Source: Thermomonas carbonis
GTDB taxonomy: Bacteria > Pseudomonadota > Gammaproteobacteria > Xanthomonadales > Xanthomonadaceae
Assembly: GCF_014396975.1 (NCBI RefSeq)
Contig: NZ_CP060719.1
Coordinates: 3,196,001-3,260,000 of the forward strand
DNA: 64,000 bases
Reading direction: 5' to 3'
Part shown: positions 20,632-29,646 of the stretch, in pieces
How positions within the stretch are numbered: the stretch's first letter is position 1
How the letters are laid out: every line of letters begins with the position of its first letter
The notes under the pieces: model-generated
The model's database searches: none
Seen by the model: the letters and a program-made list of their open reading frames with translations, nothing else
Told to the model about the DNA's origin: nothing
Program-made: the position numbers and the translations under genes

Positions 20632-21086
20632 GCGACTCGCCCTTCCCGCTCGAAGCGACGCCGGCCGAAGCGCAGGCCGCCATCGCCGAAGAATTTGCGT
20701 TCTTCGGCGACTGGTCGGAGCGCTACCAGTACCTGATCGACCTCGGCCGCAAGCTGCCGCCCTTCCCCGATGCCTGGAAGAGTGAGGAGCATCGCCTGCT
20801 CGGTTGCCAGTCGATGGTCTGGATCGTGCCATCGGGTGACGCAGCGAAGCTCGAATTCGCCGCCGCCAGCGATTCGGCCATCGTCTCGGGCCTGGTGTTC
20901 TTGGCCCTGCGCGTCTACTCGGGGCGCAGCGCCCAGGAGATCCTGGCCACCGATCCCGACTACATCGCCGCCATCGGCCTGGCCAAACACCTGTCGCCGA
21001 CCCGCAGCAACGGCCTGGCCGCCTTGCTGGCCTTCATCCGCGAACATGCCATGCACATGCAGGCCAGGGCCACCCTGCACGAATGA
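20628..21086 (+). CDS. sufE: SufE-family cysteine desulfurase partner
   Basis: The 152-residue protein matches SufE/CsdE: it accepts sulfur from a cysteine desulfurase on a conserved cysteine. That residue is Cys60 in [11 protein letters not shown]. The conserved GRKLPPFP and [14 protein letters not shown] stretches are present. The gene overlaps cysS and the MFS gene by 4 bases at each end, so the three form a translationally coupled unit. Its desulfurase partner is not in the window. Confidence 0.93.
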   Translation: MSDSPFPLEATPAEAQAAIAEEFAFFGDWSERYQYLIDLGRKLPPFPDAWKSEEHRLLGCQSMVWIVPSGDAAKLEFAAASDSAIVSGLVFLALRVYSGRSAQEILATDPDYIAAIGLAKHLSPTRSNGLAALLAFIREHAMHMQARATLHE

Positions 21087-22312
21087 GCGCGCTGCCGATG
21101 TCGCCGCTGGCCAGCATCGGTTTCCGCTGGTTGATGCTGTATCGGATCTGCACGCTGTTCTCTTACCAGATCGTCGCGGTCACCGTGGGCTGGCATGTCT
21201 ACGAGCTCACCCGCGACCCCTGGTCGCTGGGCCTGATCGGCCTGGCCGAGGTCATTCCGTTCTTCTGCGTGGCACCGTTCTCCGGTTATCTGGTCGATCA
21301 CCTGCGCCGACGCCGGCTGGGCGCGATCGCCTGCACCGTGCTCGCGTTCAACGCCATCGTGCTGGCCCTGCTCACCATCGGTGCCCTGCCGCTGCAAGGC
21401 CTGTGGCCGATCTATCTGGCGATCGCCATCGGCGGCGTCGGTCGCTCCTTCCTGGGCCCCGTGCACAACGCGCTGTTCGCGCGCGTGCTGCGTCGAGACC
21501 AGTTCGCGCGTGGCGCGAGCATCGGCAGCGTGGTGTTCCAGACCGGCCTGGTGCTGGGCCCGGCCATCGGCGGCCTGCTGGTCGGCGCAGCAGGCAAGTG
21601 GGTGGCCTACGCATTGGCTGCAGTGTTCGCATTGGCGGCCGCCGGCGCGCTGCTGTGCATGCCGGTCAGCGAACCACCGCAGCAACAGCAACGCGGCCCG
21701 GTATTCGCCAGCATCGGCGATGGCCTGCGTTTCGTGTTCGGCCACCAGATCCTGCTGGCCGCGCTGGCGCTGGACATGTTCGCGGTGCTGTTCGGCGGTG
21801 CGATCTCGCTGGCACCTGCGTTCATCAAGGACGTGCTGCACGCCGGACCGGAGGCGCTGGGTATCTTGCGCGGCGCGCCCGCGCTGGGATCGGTGGCCGC
21901 GGCGCTGTGGCTGGCCCGGCATCCGCTGCAGGCCAATGCCGGCAGGATCATGCTGGCGGCGGTGGCCTGCTTCGGCGCATGCATGATCGGCTTCGGCCTG
22001 AGCACGGCGTTCTGGCTGTCGGTGTTCTTCCTGCTGCTGTCTGGCGTGTTCGATGGAGTGTCGGTGGTGCTGCGCTCGACCGTGTTGCAACTCAGCACGC
22101 CGGACGGGATGCGCGGGCGGGTGTCGTCGGTCAACAGCATCTTCATCAGTTCGTCGAACGAACTGGGCGCGTTCTATGCCGGCTCGATGGCGCGCCTGCT
22201 GGGTCTGGTGCCGGCCGTCGTGGTGGGCGGCTTCGTCACCATCGGCGTGGTGGGGATCACTGCGTGGAAGGCACCGCGCCTGCGCAAACTGGACCTGCGC
22301 GAACTGCAGTAG
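21083..22312 (+). CDS. MFS transporter, EntS-like exporter family
   Basis: The 409-residue protein has about 12 hydrophobic segments. The GYLVDHLRRRRLG loop between helices 2 and 3 is the MFS signature region, and TPDGMRGRVSSV is the repeated loop in the second half. The family (MFS_3, enterobactin exporter-like) includes efflux pumps for siderophores and drugs; the substrate cannot be predicted. The gene is coupled to sufE by a 4-base overlap and ends at a strong bidirectional terminator. Confidence 0.87.
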   Translation: MSALPMSPLASIGFRWLMLYRICTLFSYQIVAVTVGWHVYELTRDPWSLGLIGLAEVIPFFCVAPFSGYLVDHLRRRRLGAIACTVLAFNAIVLALLTIGALPLQGLWPIYLAIAIGGVGRSFLGPVHNALFARVLRRDQFARGASIGSVVFQTGLVLGPAIGGLLVGAAGKWVAYALAAVFALAAAGALLCMPVSEPPQQQQRGPVFASIGDGLRFVFGHQILLAALALDMFAVLFGGAISLAPAFIKDVLHAGPEALGILRGAPALGSVAAALWLARHPLQANAGRIMLAAVACFGACMIGFGLSTAFWLSVFFLLLSGVFDGVSVVLRSTVLQLSTPDGMRGRVSSVNSIFISSSNELGAFYAGSMARLLGLVPAVVVGGFVTIGVVGITAWKAPRLRKLDLRELQ

Positions 22313-22338
22313 CGCAACTCCGCATGTGCGCGCATGAA

Positions 22339-22364
22339 AAAGCCCGGCGCATGCGCCGGGCTTT
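22339..22364 (+). terminator. Bidirectional rho-independent terminator
   Basis: A perfect 26-base palindrome (AAAGCCCGGCGCA and its complement) ends in TTTCGTTTC. It separates the convergent MFS gene and csbD. Confidence 0.85.
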
Positions 22365-22394
22365 CGTTTCGACTGATGGCTGATTCCGCTGGAA

Positions 22395-22595
22395 TCAGTT
22401 CAGCGTATTGCGGAAGTCGGAGACTTCCTTGTCGGCGCGATCGCGCTGCCAGCCGTACTTTTCCTGCAGCTTGCCGGAGAGGTATTCGCTGTTGCCTTCG
22501 GCAACGTCGAACACGTCATCGGTGAGGTCGCCCCACTTGGCCTGAGCCTTGCCCTTCAACTGCTTCCAGTTGCCGGCGATGATGTCCTTGTTCAT
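22395..22595 (-). CDS. CsbD-family stress protein
   Basis: The 66-residue hydrophilic protein carries the CsbD pattern [18 protein letters not shown] followed by a second repeat-like block [17 protein letters not shown]. Family members are small, abundant general-stress proteins of unknown mechanism. The ATG at 22595 has AAAGGAG 8 bases upstream. The open frame continues to 22679 without another good start. It stands alone between two terminators. Confidence 0.92.
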   Translation of the reverse strand: MNKDIIAGNWKQLKGKAQAKWGDLTDDVFDVAEGNSEYLSGKLQEKYGWQRDRADKEVSDFRNTLN

Positions 22596-22760
22596 GTGCA
22601 GTACTCCTTTGGGGGATGGGTGGCGTGCGGAAGGCCGAAACCTTCGTTGTTGCCACCCGCACAGCTTGCTGGCGCCCATGTAGCGACAAGGTGCAGGTTT
22701 CGTTAGCGCGCACTCACGAACACCAACGGATATTCATCCGAAATCCTTGTCCACAAACGG

Positions 22761-22784
22761 AAACGGCGCCTTCCGGCGCCGTTT
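22761..22784 (-). terminator. Terminator downstream of dksA-like gene
   Basis: The arms aaacggcgcc and ggcgccgttt pair perfectly around a ttcc loop. On the minus strand they are followed by a T-rich tract, 24 bases past the stop at 22808. Confidence 0.75.
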
Positions 22785-22807
22785 CTTGGACTGCAACGAG
22801 CGTGGAA

Positions 22808-23809
22808 TCAGTCGCCCATCTGCTTCTGCATGTGTTCCCAGCGTTCCTGCGCGTCAATGGTGCGCTCGGCGGTGAGCCGCGCCTCCATGCGATCCAGGCC
22901 GATCTCTTCGCCGGTATCCACGCAGAACCCGTAATCCCCGCCGTCCAGCCGCTTCAGCGTGCTGTCGATCTTGCCGATCAGTTTGCGGTAGCGGTCGCGG
23001 GTACGCAGTTCCAGCGAGTTCTCGGTCTCGCGGGTGGCGCGTTCGGCCTCGTCGCCGACATCGCGCACTTCTTCCTTGAGGTTCTCGATGGTCTGCTTGG
23101 ATTCCTCGACCAGGTCGCTGCGCCAGTTGGCCAGGCGTTGGCGGAAATACTCGAGCTGCAACGGGCTCATGTATTCCTCGTCGGCACCCGGCTTGTAACC
23201 AACCGGCAGGATCGGGCGGCCGGTAGCCTCGTCGGTCTGGTACGGAACGACCTTGAGCTTGCCCTTCGGGGCGGGGCTGGCGGGCCTGGACACCAGGGCC
23301 ACTGCCACCTTGCCCTGCGGCTTGCGGACCACCGCAACCGGCTTGGGAGCGGCGACCTGCGCGGCTTCCTTCTTGGCTGCCGGAGCCGCCTTGGACGGCG
23401 CAGGCGCGGTCTTGGCGGGTGCGGCCTTTGCCGGAGCTGGCCTGGATGCCACCGGGGCGGACTTCGCCGCTGCAGGCGCGGGCTTGGCTACAGCTGCCTT
23501 CACGGGCGCAGCTTTCACCGGGGCCGGTTTGGCAGCAGGCACTTTCTTCGCCGGTGCGGGAGCGGACTTGCTGGCCGTAGCCGCAGTCTTGGCGACCGGC
23601 TTCTTGACGGGCGCTGGCTTTTTCGCCGGGGCCGCCTTCTTCGCCACCGGCTTGGCAGTCGGCTTCTTGGCGGGTGCGGGCTTCTTTGCCGGGGCGACCT
23701 TCTTCGCCACCGGCTTGGCGGCCGGCTTCTTGGCGGGGGTCGGCTTCTTCGCCGGAGCGGCCTTGCTGGCCGGCTTGGCGGCCTTTTTCACGGGTTTCTT
23801 CGCTGCCAC
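22808..23809 (-). CDS. dksA: DksA/TraR-family regulator without the zinc cysteines, with a long Lys/Ala/Pro tail
   Basis: The last 130 residues form a DksA module. A coiled-coil hairpin ([19 protein letters not shown] to [14 protein letters not shown]) is followed by the globular head. The head has C296-x2-T299, 17 residues, then T317-x2-A320. This is the CXXT/TXXA pattern of the zinc-independent DksA2 type; canonical DksA has four Cys. The first 160-200 residues are a low-complexity [11 protein letters not shown]-rich basic extension resembling histone-H1-like proteins. DksA proteins bind RNA polymerase and, with ppGpp, retune transcription. Translation starts at a GTG (23809) with GAGGAA upstream. 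A TATAAC box at 23855-23860 (minus) could be its -10. Confidence 0.88.
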   Translation of the reverse strand: MAAKKPVKKAAKPASKAAPAKKPTPAKKPAAKPVAKKVAPAKKPAPAKKPTAKPVAKKAAPAKKPAPVKKPVAKTAATASKSAPAPAKKVPAAKPAPVKAAPVKAAVAKPAPAAAKSAPVASRPAPAKAAPAKTAPAPSKAAPAAKKEAAQVAAPKPVAVVRKPQGKVAVALVSRPASPAPKGKLKVVPYQTDEATGRPILPVGYKPGADEEYMSPLQLEYFRQRLANWRSDLVEESKQTIENLKEEVRDVGDEAERATRETENSLELRTRDRYRKLIGKIDSTLKRLDGGDYGFCVDTGEEIGLDRMEARLTAERTIDAQERWEHMQKQMGD

Positions 23810-23872
23810 GAGCAGGTATTCCTCGATGTTCCCTTGAGGCGGGAAAGCGCGCTGTTATACCCTGATGGGCAC

Positions 23873-24178
23873 ATGGCAGCAACCGCGCAACCTTGCGCCT
23901 CGCCGCGTTCAAGGCCCGTGATCGACCGATCTTTCGCCAGCGCCTCTTTCGTCAGTGCCGCCCTCATCGCGCTGCTGCGCGGCTACAAGCGCTGGATCAG
24001 CCCACTGCTCGGCACCCGCTGCCGGTTCATGCCCACCTGTTCGGAGTACGCGATGCAGGCGATCGACCGATTCGGCACACTCAAGGGCAGCTGGCTGGCG
24101 ATCCGCCGGATCGGCCGCTGCCACCCCCTGCATCCCGGCGGGCACGATCCAGTCCCGCCCTCGAAGGAATCGACATGA
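23873..24178 (+). CDS. yidD: YidD membrane-insertion efficiency factor
   Basis: The protein shows the full YidD signature: [32 protein letters not shown] and [15 protein letters not shown], with three conserved Cys. It is a small, membrane-associated protein that assists insertion of inner-membrane proteins by YidC. The ATG at 23873 gives 101 residues; a GTG at 23918 is an alternative start giving 86 residues, closer to the usual length. The stop overlaps the next gene's ATG (ATGA). In many bacteria yidD sits between rnpA and yidC, so this place beside dihydroorotase is a different context. Confidence 0.92.
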   Translation: MAATAQPCASPRSRPVIDRSFASASFVSAALIALLRGYKRWISPLLGTRCRFMPTCSEYAMQAIDRFGTLKGSWLAIRRIGRCHPLHPGGHDPVPPSKEST

Positions 24179-25521
24179 CCTCGACGCTGATCGTGAACGC
24201 CCGGCTGGTGAACGAAGGCCGCGAATTCGACGGCGACCTGCGCTTTTCCGATGGTCGCATCGCCGAAATCGGCAACGGGCTTTCCGCGCGCGACGGCGAA
24301 ACCGTCATCGACGCCGCCGGCCGCCGCCTGCTGCCGGGGATGATCGACGACCAGGTGCATTTCCGCGAACCGGGCATGGAATACAAGGCCGACATGGCCA
24401 TCGAGTCCGCCGCAGCGGTCGCCGGCGGGCTGACCAGCTTCATGGACATGCCGAACACCAATCCGCCCACGCTGAACCGCGATGCGCTGGAAGACAAATA
24501 CCGGCGCGCCACCGGGCGTTGCCACGCGAACTACGGCTTCTACATGGGCGCGAGCAACGACAACCTGGCGGATGTCCGAGCGATCGACCCGAAGGCCACG
24601 CCGGGCCTGAAAGTCTTCATGGGCGCGTCCACCGGCAACATGCTGGTCGACAACCCGGAGACGCTGGATGCGATCTTCCGCGACACCCCGGTGCCGATCA
24701 TCACCCACTGCGAAGACACCCCGACCATCGACGCCAATCTCGCCGCGTTCAAGGCGATCTACGGCGAGGACATCCCGGTCGAATGCCACCCGGACATCCG
24801 CTCGCGCGAGGCCTGCATCAAGTCCACGCGGCTGGCGTTGTCGCTGGCGAACAAGCACGGCACCCATTTGCACGTGCTGCACATCTCCACCGCCGACGAA
24901 CTGGCGCTGTTCGAGCGGGGCCCACTGATCCGGGCCGACGGCAGCCGCAAGAAGATCACCGCCGAGACCTGCGTGCATTTCCTGCACTTCGCCCGCGGCG
25001 ATTACGCGCGGCTGGGCAACCTGATCAAGTGCAACCCGGCGATCAAGGACGAGGCCGACCGAGAGGCGATCATCGATGCGTTGGCCGGCGACATCCTCGA
25101 CGTGCTCGCCACCGACCACGCCCCACACACGCTGGAGGAAAAGGCGCGGCCCTACGCCGGCGCGCCCAGTGGCCTGCCGCTGGTGCAGTTCGCACTGAAT
25201 GCCGCGCTGGAGCTGGTGCACCAGGGCCGCCTGACCACGGCGCAGGTCGTGCAGAAGTTCGCCCATGCACCCGCGCAGCTGTTCGATGTCGCCAATCGCG
25301 GCTACCTGCGCGAAGGCTATGCCGCTGACCTGGTGCTCATCGACGACACGCCGTACACCGTGCGCCGCGAGGACGTGCTGAGCCGTTGCGGCTGGTCGCC
25401 GTTCGAGGGCACCACCTTCCGTTCGCGGATCGCTGCGACGTGGGTGAACGGCGTGCTGGGCTGGGACGGCGAACGCCTGGTCGGGACGCCGCAGGGGCAG
25501 CGTTTGCAGTTCGATCGATGA
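24175..25521 (+). CDS. pyrC: Dihydroorotase
   Basis: The zinc amidohydrolase of 448 residues closes carbamoyl-aspartate to dihydroorotate in pyrimidine synthesis. Metal-binding and active-site motifs are [10 protein letters not shown] (about 60-69), [11 protein letters not shown] (about 143-153), ITHCEDT, HVLHIST and the ATDHAPHT stretch with the catalytic Asp (about 307-314). It is of the longer TIM-barrel type related to PyrC multidomain homologues. GAAGGAAT precedes the ATG. It overlaps yidD upstream and the M23 gene downstream by 4 bases each. Confidence 0.94.
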   Translation: MTSTLIVNARLVNEGREFDGDLRFSDGRIAEIGNGLSARDGETVIDAAGRRLLPGMIDDQVHFREPGMEYKADMAIESAAAVAGGLTSFMDMPNTNPPTLNRDALEDKYRRATGRCHANYGFYMGASNDNLADVRAIDPKATPGLKVFMGASTGNMLVDNPETLDAIFRDTPVPIITHCEDTPTIDANLAAFKAIYGEDIPVECHPDIRSREACIKSTRLALSLANKHGTHLHVLHISTADELALFERGPLIRADGSRKKITAETCVHFLHFARGDYARLGNLIKCNPAIKDEADREAIIDALAGDILDVLATDHAPHTLEEKARPYAGAPSGLPLVQFALNAALELVHQGRLTTAQVVQKFAHAPAQLFDVANRGYLREGYAADLVLIDDTPYTVRREDVLSRCGWSPFEGTTFRSRIAATWVNGVLGWDGERLVGTPQGQRLQFDR

Positions 25522-26471
25522 GTGCCTTTCGCCTGTCATCCCTGCGAAGGCAGGGATCCAGTGACGTTTGTCTTCGGCAAGACATCCGCAATTCCAGCAA
25601 AAGACGCTGGATCCCGGCGTTCACCGGGATGACGATCTTGTTGCTTGCCGCCTGTGCCGCAGCGCAATCCGTCCCTGCCCCGGACAAACCGATGATCGGT
25701 GGCGGCGGCGCCATCCCGATGCGCGCGACTCGCTTGCCGGCAACCGCATCGCAGGGCGCGATGGTGACCGGCAATACGCATCCCGCCGCCATCGTCGAAT
25801 ACGCAGGGCGCACGCTGCGGGTCACGCCCTACGGCACTTTCGTGTTCGGCATTGGCCGCGACGCCACCGGCGATGTCATGCTGCGGATCAGGCAACCGGC
25901 GACCGGCTGGATCGAACACCGCCTGACAGTGACCGCGCGCGATTGGCCGGTCGAACGGATCAACGGCGTGCCGCCCGCCACGGTAAATCCGCCGAAAGCC
26001 ATCGCCGAACGCATCGAACGTGAGCAGACCCGGGTGGTCGCCGTGCGCACCCGCGACGATGCACGCACCGGCTTCGCACAAGCGTTCATCTGGCCCGTGC
26101 AGGGTCGCATCAGCGGACGTTTCGGCAACCAGCGCGTGTACAACGGCACGCCGAAGTCGCCGCATTCGGGGATGGACATCGCCGTGGCAACCGGCACGCC
26201 TGTCAAGGCTCCCGCCGATGGCGTCATCACCTTCGCCGACCCGGGCCTCTATCTCACCGGCGGCACCGTCGTGCTCGACCACGGCCACGGCATCAGCAGC
26301 AATTTCCTGCACCTGTCGCGCATCGACACCAAGGTCGGGGACGTGGTGAAACAGGGCGATGTCATCGGTGCCGTAGGGGCCACCGGCCGCGCGACTGGCC
26401 CGCACCTGCATTGGGGCATGAACTGGTTCGATACCCGCATCGACCCGTTGCTGGTGCTCGAACGCAACTAG
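25518..26471 (+). CDS. M23 (LytM-type) metallopeptidase lipoprotein
   Basis: The C-terminal half holds an M23 peptidase domain: GRFGNQRVYNG, HSGMDIAVATGTPVKAPADG with the metal His and Asp, and GPHLHWGMNW with the metal-binding HLH. Such proteins cleave peptidoglycan peptides or regulate amidases at the envelope. A lipobox LAAC lies at residues 43-46 if translation starts at the ATG overlapping the pyrC stop (25518), which predicts a lipoprotein. The only other sensible start (25629) would leave just eight uncharged residues before the Cys, too short for a signal. The N-terminal 37 residues are encoded by a REP-like repeat. Confidence 0.85.
   Translation: MSAFRLSSLRRQGSSDVCLRQDIRNSSKRRWIPAFTGMTILLLAACAAAQSVPAPDKPMIGGGGAIPMRATRLPATASQGAMVTGNTHPAAIVEYAGRTLRVTPYGTFVFGIGRDATGDVMLRIRQPATGWIEHRLTVTARDWPVERINGVPPATVNPPKAIAERIEREQTRVVAVRTRDDARTGFAQAFIWPVQGRISGRFGNQRVYNGTPKSPHSGMDIAVATGTPVKAPADGVITFADPGLYLTGGTVVLDHGHGISSNFLHLSRIDTKVGDVVKQGDVIGAVGATGRATGPHLHWGMNWFDTRIDPLLVLERN
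25534..25633. repeat. Paired REP-like element inside the 5' end of the M23 gene
   Basis: Two half-elements face each other. The first, at 25534-25565, starts gtcatccctgcgaaggcagg. The second, at 25605-25633, ends accgggatgac. Each folds alone (loops gaag and cgttca), and the outer GTCATCCC and GGGATGAC ends also pair, as do GGATCCAG and CTGGATCC. The first half is nearly the unit at 15974. Confidence 0.85.
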
Positions 26472-26516
26472 CGACACACCATGAACGCGCCGATGCGGTG
26501 CGGGCGAGACGTCCGA

Positions 26517-27440
26517 TTAGGCGTTTCGGCCACTCACGGACGCCACCGCATCGTGCGGGTGCAGGCTCTCGAAATGCGCCACCCGCACCCGCCACGCGGA
26601 CACCCGCGCATCGGATGCCAACGCGGCAGCCACCCGGCGCGCGGCGTCCTCGCAGAACATCAGGTTGGCAGCGTTGAGCTCCGCGAAAGCCTGCTCGTCC
26701 TCGCGCTTGACCGCGGTCTGCACTGGTGTGCCAAGCGAGGCTTCCACTGCATCGACCAGCGAGCGCAGCGGCAATTCGTCGAAGGCGGGCCGCAGCTCGA
26801 CGCGGATCTCGGCGCGGCTGCGCTGCGCATGCGGCGTCGCGGCCAAGCCACGCTCCGAAGACAGCCAGTCGCGCACCGCATCGCTTGACGGCGCGCGCGT
26901 GCCGGCGAAATCCGCTTCGAAGCGCGCGGCGTTGACCTGCCGCGACAACGCCGCGGAAGCCGGACAGGTACTCGAATACTCGACCGAGAATCCCAGCGAA
27001 AGATGCAAATGCTCGTCGCGCAACTCGGCCTGGAGCGTCACCGGGTAGTTCTTCCAGCCGGCATTGGCGCTGGCCAGCGCCGGGCGCAGCAGCAGGTGGT
27101 CGTAACGCAGGCGCAGGAGCGCGCGCGTCGAAAGGCCTTGCTGTGTCGCGATGCAGGTTTCCAGCAGCTTGCGCAGCGCCGGCGCGCTCAGCGCCTCATT
27201 GGCCAGCGACTGCTGCAACTGCATGTACAGCCGCGACATGTGGATACCGCGCGCGGAGGAGTCCTTCAGGTCGACCGCGACATCGACGCTGGCCGGTACG
27301 CGCAAGGCTTGACCGCCCTCGCCCTGCAGGCGGATCGGCAGCGCCATCGCATCCATGCCGACCCAATCCAGCGGGCGCGCAAGCGCGGCCGTATCGAAGG
27401 CGACGTCGGGCAACGAGGCGTGGCGGGTGGTGTTGTGCAT
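26517..27440 (-). CDS. folE2: GTP cyclohydrolase FolE2 (type IB)
   Basis: The 307-residue protein matches GCYH-IB, which converts GTP to dihydroneopterin triphosphate for folate and related cofactors. Type IB does not depend strictly on zinc. Visible motifs are KDSSARGIHMSRLY, the catalytic Cys in YSSTCPASAAL, LNAANLMFCEDAARR and the C-terminal HFESLHPHDAVA. The ATG at 27440 was chosen over one 39 bases upstream because it gives the family-like N-terminus (HNTTRHASLPDVAF). The gene is convergent with the M23 gene. Confidence 0.94.
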   Translation of the reverse strand: MHNTTRHASLPDVAFDTAALARPLDWVGMDAMALPIRLQGEGGQALRVPASVDVAVDLKDSSARGIHMSRLYMQLQQSLANEALSAPALRKLLETCIATQQGLSTRALLRLRYDHLLLRPALASANAGWKNYPVTLQAELRDEHLHLSLGFSVEYSSTCPASAALSRQVNAARFEADFAGTRAPSSDAVRDWLSSERGLAATPHAQRSRAEIRVELRPAFDELPLRSLVDAVEASLGTPVQTAVKREDEQAFAELNAANLMFCEDAARRVAAALASDARVSAWRVRVAHFESLHPHDAVASVSGRNA

Positions 27441-27500
27441 CGCGCCATTGTACCGGCGCGCGGGTGACCACCTGCGCAACGCTGCGTACCGCGCCGGCGC

Positions 27501-28187
27501 TCAGCCGCGGGCGGCGCGCCAGGCGGTAAACAGCACGCCGGGGCGGCTCATCGGCACCGGCTTGCCACCAGCGAAACGCTGCAGGCGGCCGCGGACGATG
27601 GCGGCATGGATGCGACCGGGCCTGCTGCCCTGTGCCGGCGCTGGCCATTGCGCCAGCAGGCCGCGGGCCCAACCGCGCACGTCAAGGTCGCCCAGCGGCG
27701 TGGCCGCGTCGGGGTGCCGCAGCACGCGTTCAGCCAGCAAGGAAACCACCACGTTCCGCGCCGGTGCCGGGGTGGCGCTGTCGAACAGGTGCTGGGCAAC
27801 TCCGGCCAGCGCCTCGGCATACGGCTCCAGCGCGAACATCGCCGGCTCCAGGCCCTGCGGACGCTCGCGACTGGCACGCAAGGCCGGCAGGCAGGCGGCA
27901 AGGTTGCCCCAGGGCGCAGGCAGCTTCTGCAGGGTCAACCCGAGCGGATGCCGGCGCAGTCCGCGCGACCAGCCATCCAGTTCCTCGGCCCACCAGCCCA
28001 GCTTGGCTTCGCCGGGACGGGAATCCTCGCCGCCCCACGCCGCTTCCGCCAATTCCTGGCGCAGCGCGAACCATGCCTGTGCGCGCTGGCGCTGCGATGC
28101 GGGCACGAACGCTTCGGCCACCCGCCATTCGGGCCACTGCGCTTCCCACTTGCCCAGGAACCCCTGGAGTGCGTCGGTCTCGCTCAT
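27501..28187 (-). CDS. Squalene/phytoene-synthase-like protein, motifs degenerate
   Basis: The 228-residue protein has the helical, Trp- and Arg-rich character of the squalene/phytoene synthase superfamily. RQELAEAAWGGEDSRPG followed by LGWWAEELDGW matches the first helix region in that family. The usual paired Asp-rich substrate motifs are not clearly present, and the protein is shorter than a full synthase (about 290), so it may be non-catalytic or have another role. Its start overlaps the gph stop by 4 bases, placing it in the ubiG-gph unit. The assignment is tentative. Confidence 0.6.
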   Translation of the reverse strand: MSETDALQGFLGKWEAQWPEWRVAEAFVPASQRQRAQAWFALRQELAEAAWGGEDSRPGEAKLGWWAEELDGWSRGLRRHPLGLTLQKLPAPWGNLAACLPALRASRERPQGLEPAMFALEPYAEALAGVAQHLFDSATPAPARNVVVSLLAERVLRHPDAATPLGDLDVRGWARGLLAQWPAPAQGSRPGRIHAAIVRGRLQRFAGGKPVPMSRPGVLFTAWRAARG

Positions 28188-28858
28188 CGCAATCGCGCCC
28201 AGAACCCGGGAGCCGCCAAGTCGCCCGGCGTTTCCGCCATCGCGTCGGCTCCCCAGCGGTCCGGGAGTTCCCCCTCATCCCGATACCCCCACAACGCTAC
28301 CACCGAACGCATGCCGGCTGCCCGCGCGGCATCGATATCGCGCTGGTCGTCGCCGACGTAGACGCAGTCTTCGATGGCGGCGCCGAGTTGCTCCGCCGCA
28401 TGCAGCAGCGGCAGCGGATGCGGCTTGCGCTCCGCCAGGGTGTCGCCGCCCAGCAGGATCGCGCTGCGCGTGTCCCAGCCGAGTTGCGGGATTACCTGTT
28501 TCGCCAGGTATTCCGGCTTGTTGGTGATGATGCCCCAGCGCGCGCCGTCGGCCTCGATGGCATCCAGCAGTTCGACCACGCCATCGAACAACACGCTGCT
28601 GCGGCCGAGTTCCTGTTCGTAGATGTCCAGGAACTCGCGGATCATCGCGCCGCTCACCTCGCCGCCGAGTTCCGGAAATGCCGCGGCGCTCATCGCCCGC
28701 GAGCCCTTGGACACGTGCGGGCGCAGTTGGGCCAGCGGCATCGGTGGCTGCCCACGCGCCGTGCGCATGCGGTTGACGGTGGCGACCATGTCCGGCGCAC
28801 TGTCCAGCAGGGTGCCGTCGAGGTCGAACAGGAGGAGCCGGGGAAATGTCGTTGCCAT
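28184..28858 (-). CDS. gph: Phosphoglycolate phosphatase (HAD family)
   Basis: The 224-residue HAD hydrolase shows motif I LLFDLDGTLLDSAPDM, motif II GIITNKP, motif III Lys in ERKPHPLPL and motif IV YVGDDQRDIDAARAAG. Phosphoglycolate phosphatase removes 2-phosphoglycolate formed during DNA repair; a related sugar-phosphate substrate is possible. The ATG at 28858 was selected because the DLDGT motif then starts near residue 12. The open frame upstream runs through a repeat. The gene is followed with a 4-base overlap by the synthase-like gene. Confidence 0.9.
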   Translation of the reverse strand: MATTFPRLLLFDLDGTLLDSAPDMVATVNRMRTARGQPPMPLAQLRPHVSKGSRAMSAAAFPELGGEVSGAMIREFLDIYEQELGRSSVLFDGVVELLDAIEADGARWGIITNKPEYLAKQVIPQLGWDTRSAILLGGDTLAERKPHPLPLLHAAEQLGAAIEDCVYVGDDQRDIDAARAAGMRSVVALWGYRDEGELPDRWGADAMAETPGDLAAPGFWARLR

Positions 28859-28861
28859 ACT

Positions 28862-28930
28862 GAGCGTCGCGAAGAATCTGCTTGTGGGGATGACCAGGAC
28901 AACAGGTTCTTGGCTGCGCTCGGAACGACA
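28862..28930. repeat. Dispersed inverted-repeat element between ubiG and gph
   Basis: The ends tgagcgtcgcgaagaatctg and caggttcttggctgcgctcg are imperfect complements, with gggatgaccagg in the middle. This resembles the common genomic repeat that reads GTCATTCCGAGC...AGGAATC in many proteobacteria. It fills almost all of the gap. Confidence 0.6.
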
Positions 28931-28932
28931 AG

Positions 28933-29646
28933 TCAGGCCGCGGGCTTGCGCGCGACGGCGAGGTAATTGATGTCGGTACGCGAGATGACACGCGCGCTGT
29001 TGCGCCACGGTTCGTACATCAGGCCGCTGACGTCTTCCAGTTGCAGGCCGGCCTCTCGCAGCCACTTCGCGAGTTCCGATGGCTTGATGAAGTCGCGGTA
29101 CTGATGCGTGCCCTTCGGCAGCAGCCGTGCCACGTATTCCGCGCCGACGATCGCCATCGCGAAAGCGGCAGGCGTGCGGTTGAGGGTGGACAGGAACAGG
29201 TGGCCGCCGGGCTTGAGCAACTGCGCGCAGGCCTGGATCACCGAACCCGGTTCCGGCACGTGCTCGAGCATTTCCATGCAAGTGATGGTGTCGAACGTTG
29301 CGGGCGCTTCTTCTGCCAGCGTCTCGACGGCCATTTCGCGATAGTCGACCTTGATCCCCGACTCGAGGCCATGCAGACGCGCGACCTTGAGCAGGTTCGG
29401 CGCGAGGTCGATGGCGGTGACCTTGGCACCGGCCTGCGCCAGCGCTTCGCTCAGCAAGCCGCCACCGCAGCCGACATCGAGGACCGCGGCATCGCGCAGC
29501 GGCGTGCGCCCGGCGACGTAGCCAAGGCGCGCCGGATTCAGCGCATGCAGGGCCTTCTGCGGGCCGTCCGGATCCCACCAGCGCTGGGCCAGTTCGTCGA
29601 ACTTGTCGAGTTCGGCCTGCGAGAAATTCTGCGCGGATGCGGTCAT
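28933..29646 (-). CDS. ubiG: Ubiquinone biosynthesis O-methyltransferase
   Basis: UbiG performs the SAM-dependent O-methylation steps of ubiquinone synthesis. The 237-residue protein has [17 protein letters not shown] near the N-terminus, SAM-binding motif [15 protein letters not shown] (about 64-78), and [28 protein letters not shown] and LNRTPAAFA as UbiG-specific blocks. The ATG at 29646 overlaps the stop of the upstream amidohydrolase (ATGA). Confidence 0.95.
   Translation of the reverse strand: MTASAQNFSQAELDKFDELAQRWWDPDGPQKALHALNPARLGYVAGRTPLRDAAVLDVGCGGGLLSEALAQAGAKVTAIDLAPNLLKVARLHGLESGIKVDYREMAVETLAEEAPATFDTITCMEMLEHVPEPGSVIQACAQLLKPGGHLFLSTLNRTPAAFAMAIVGAEYVARLLPKGTHQYRDFIKPSELAKWLREAGLQLEDVSGLMYEPWRNSARVISRTDINYLAVARKPAA

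Noticed and set aside
23253..23837. Plus-strand frame of Ala/Gly-rich membrane-like character opposite the dksA tail.
   Set aside because: It is the complement of AAKKP codons and has no start or context of its own.
22854..23912. Second same-strand frame through the dksA-like gene (352 codons).
   Set aside because: It is a shifted reading of the Lys/Ala/Pro repeats and has no DksA module.
15974..25633. Possible CRISPR-like repeats, because similar short units recur at 15974 and 25534.
   Set aside because: The copies are dispersed singly or as facing pairs, without regular spacing or unique spacers; they fit REP-type elements.
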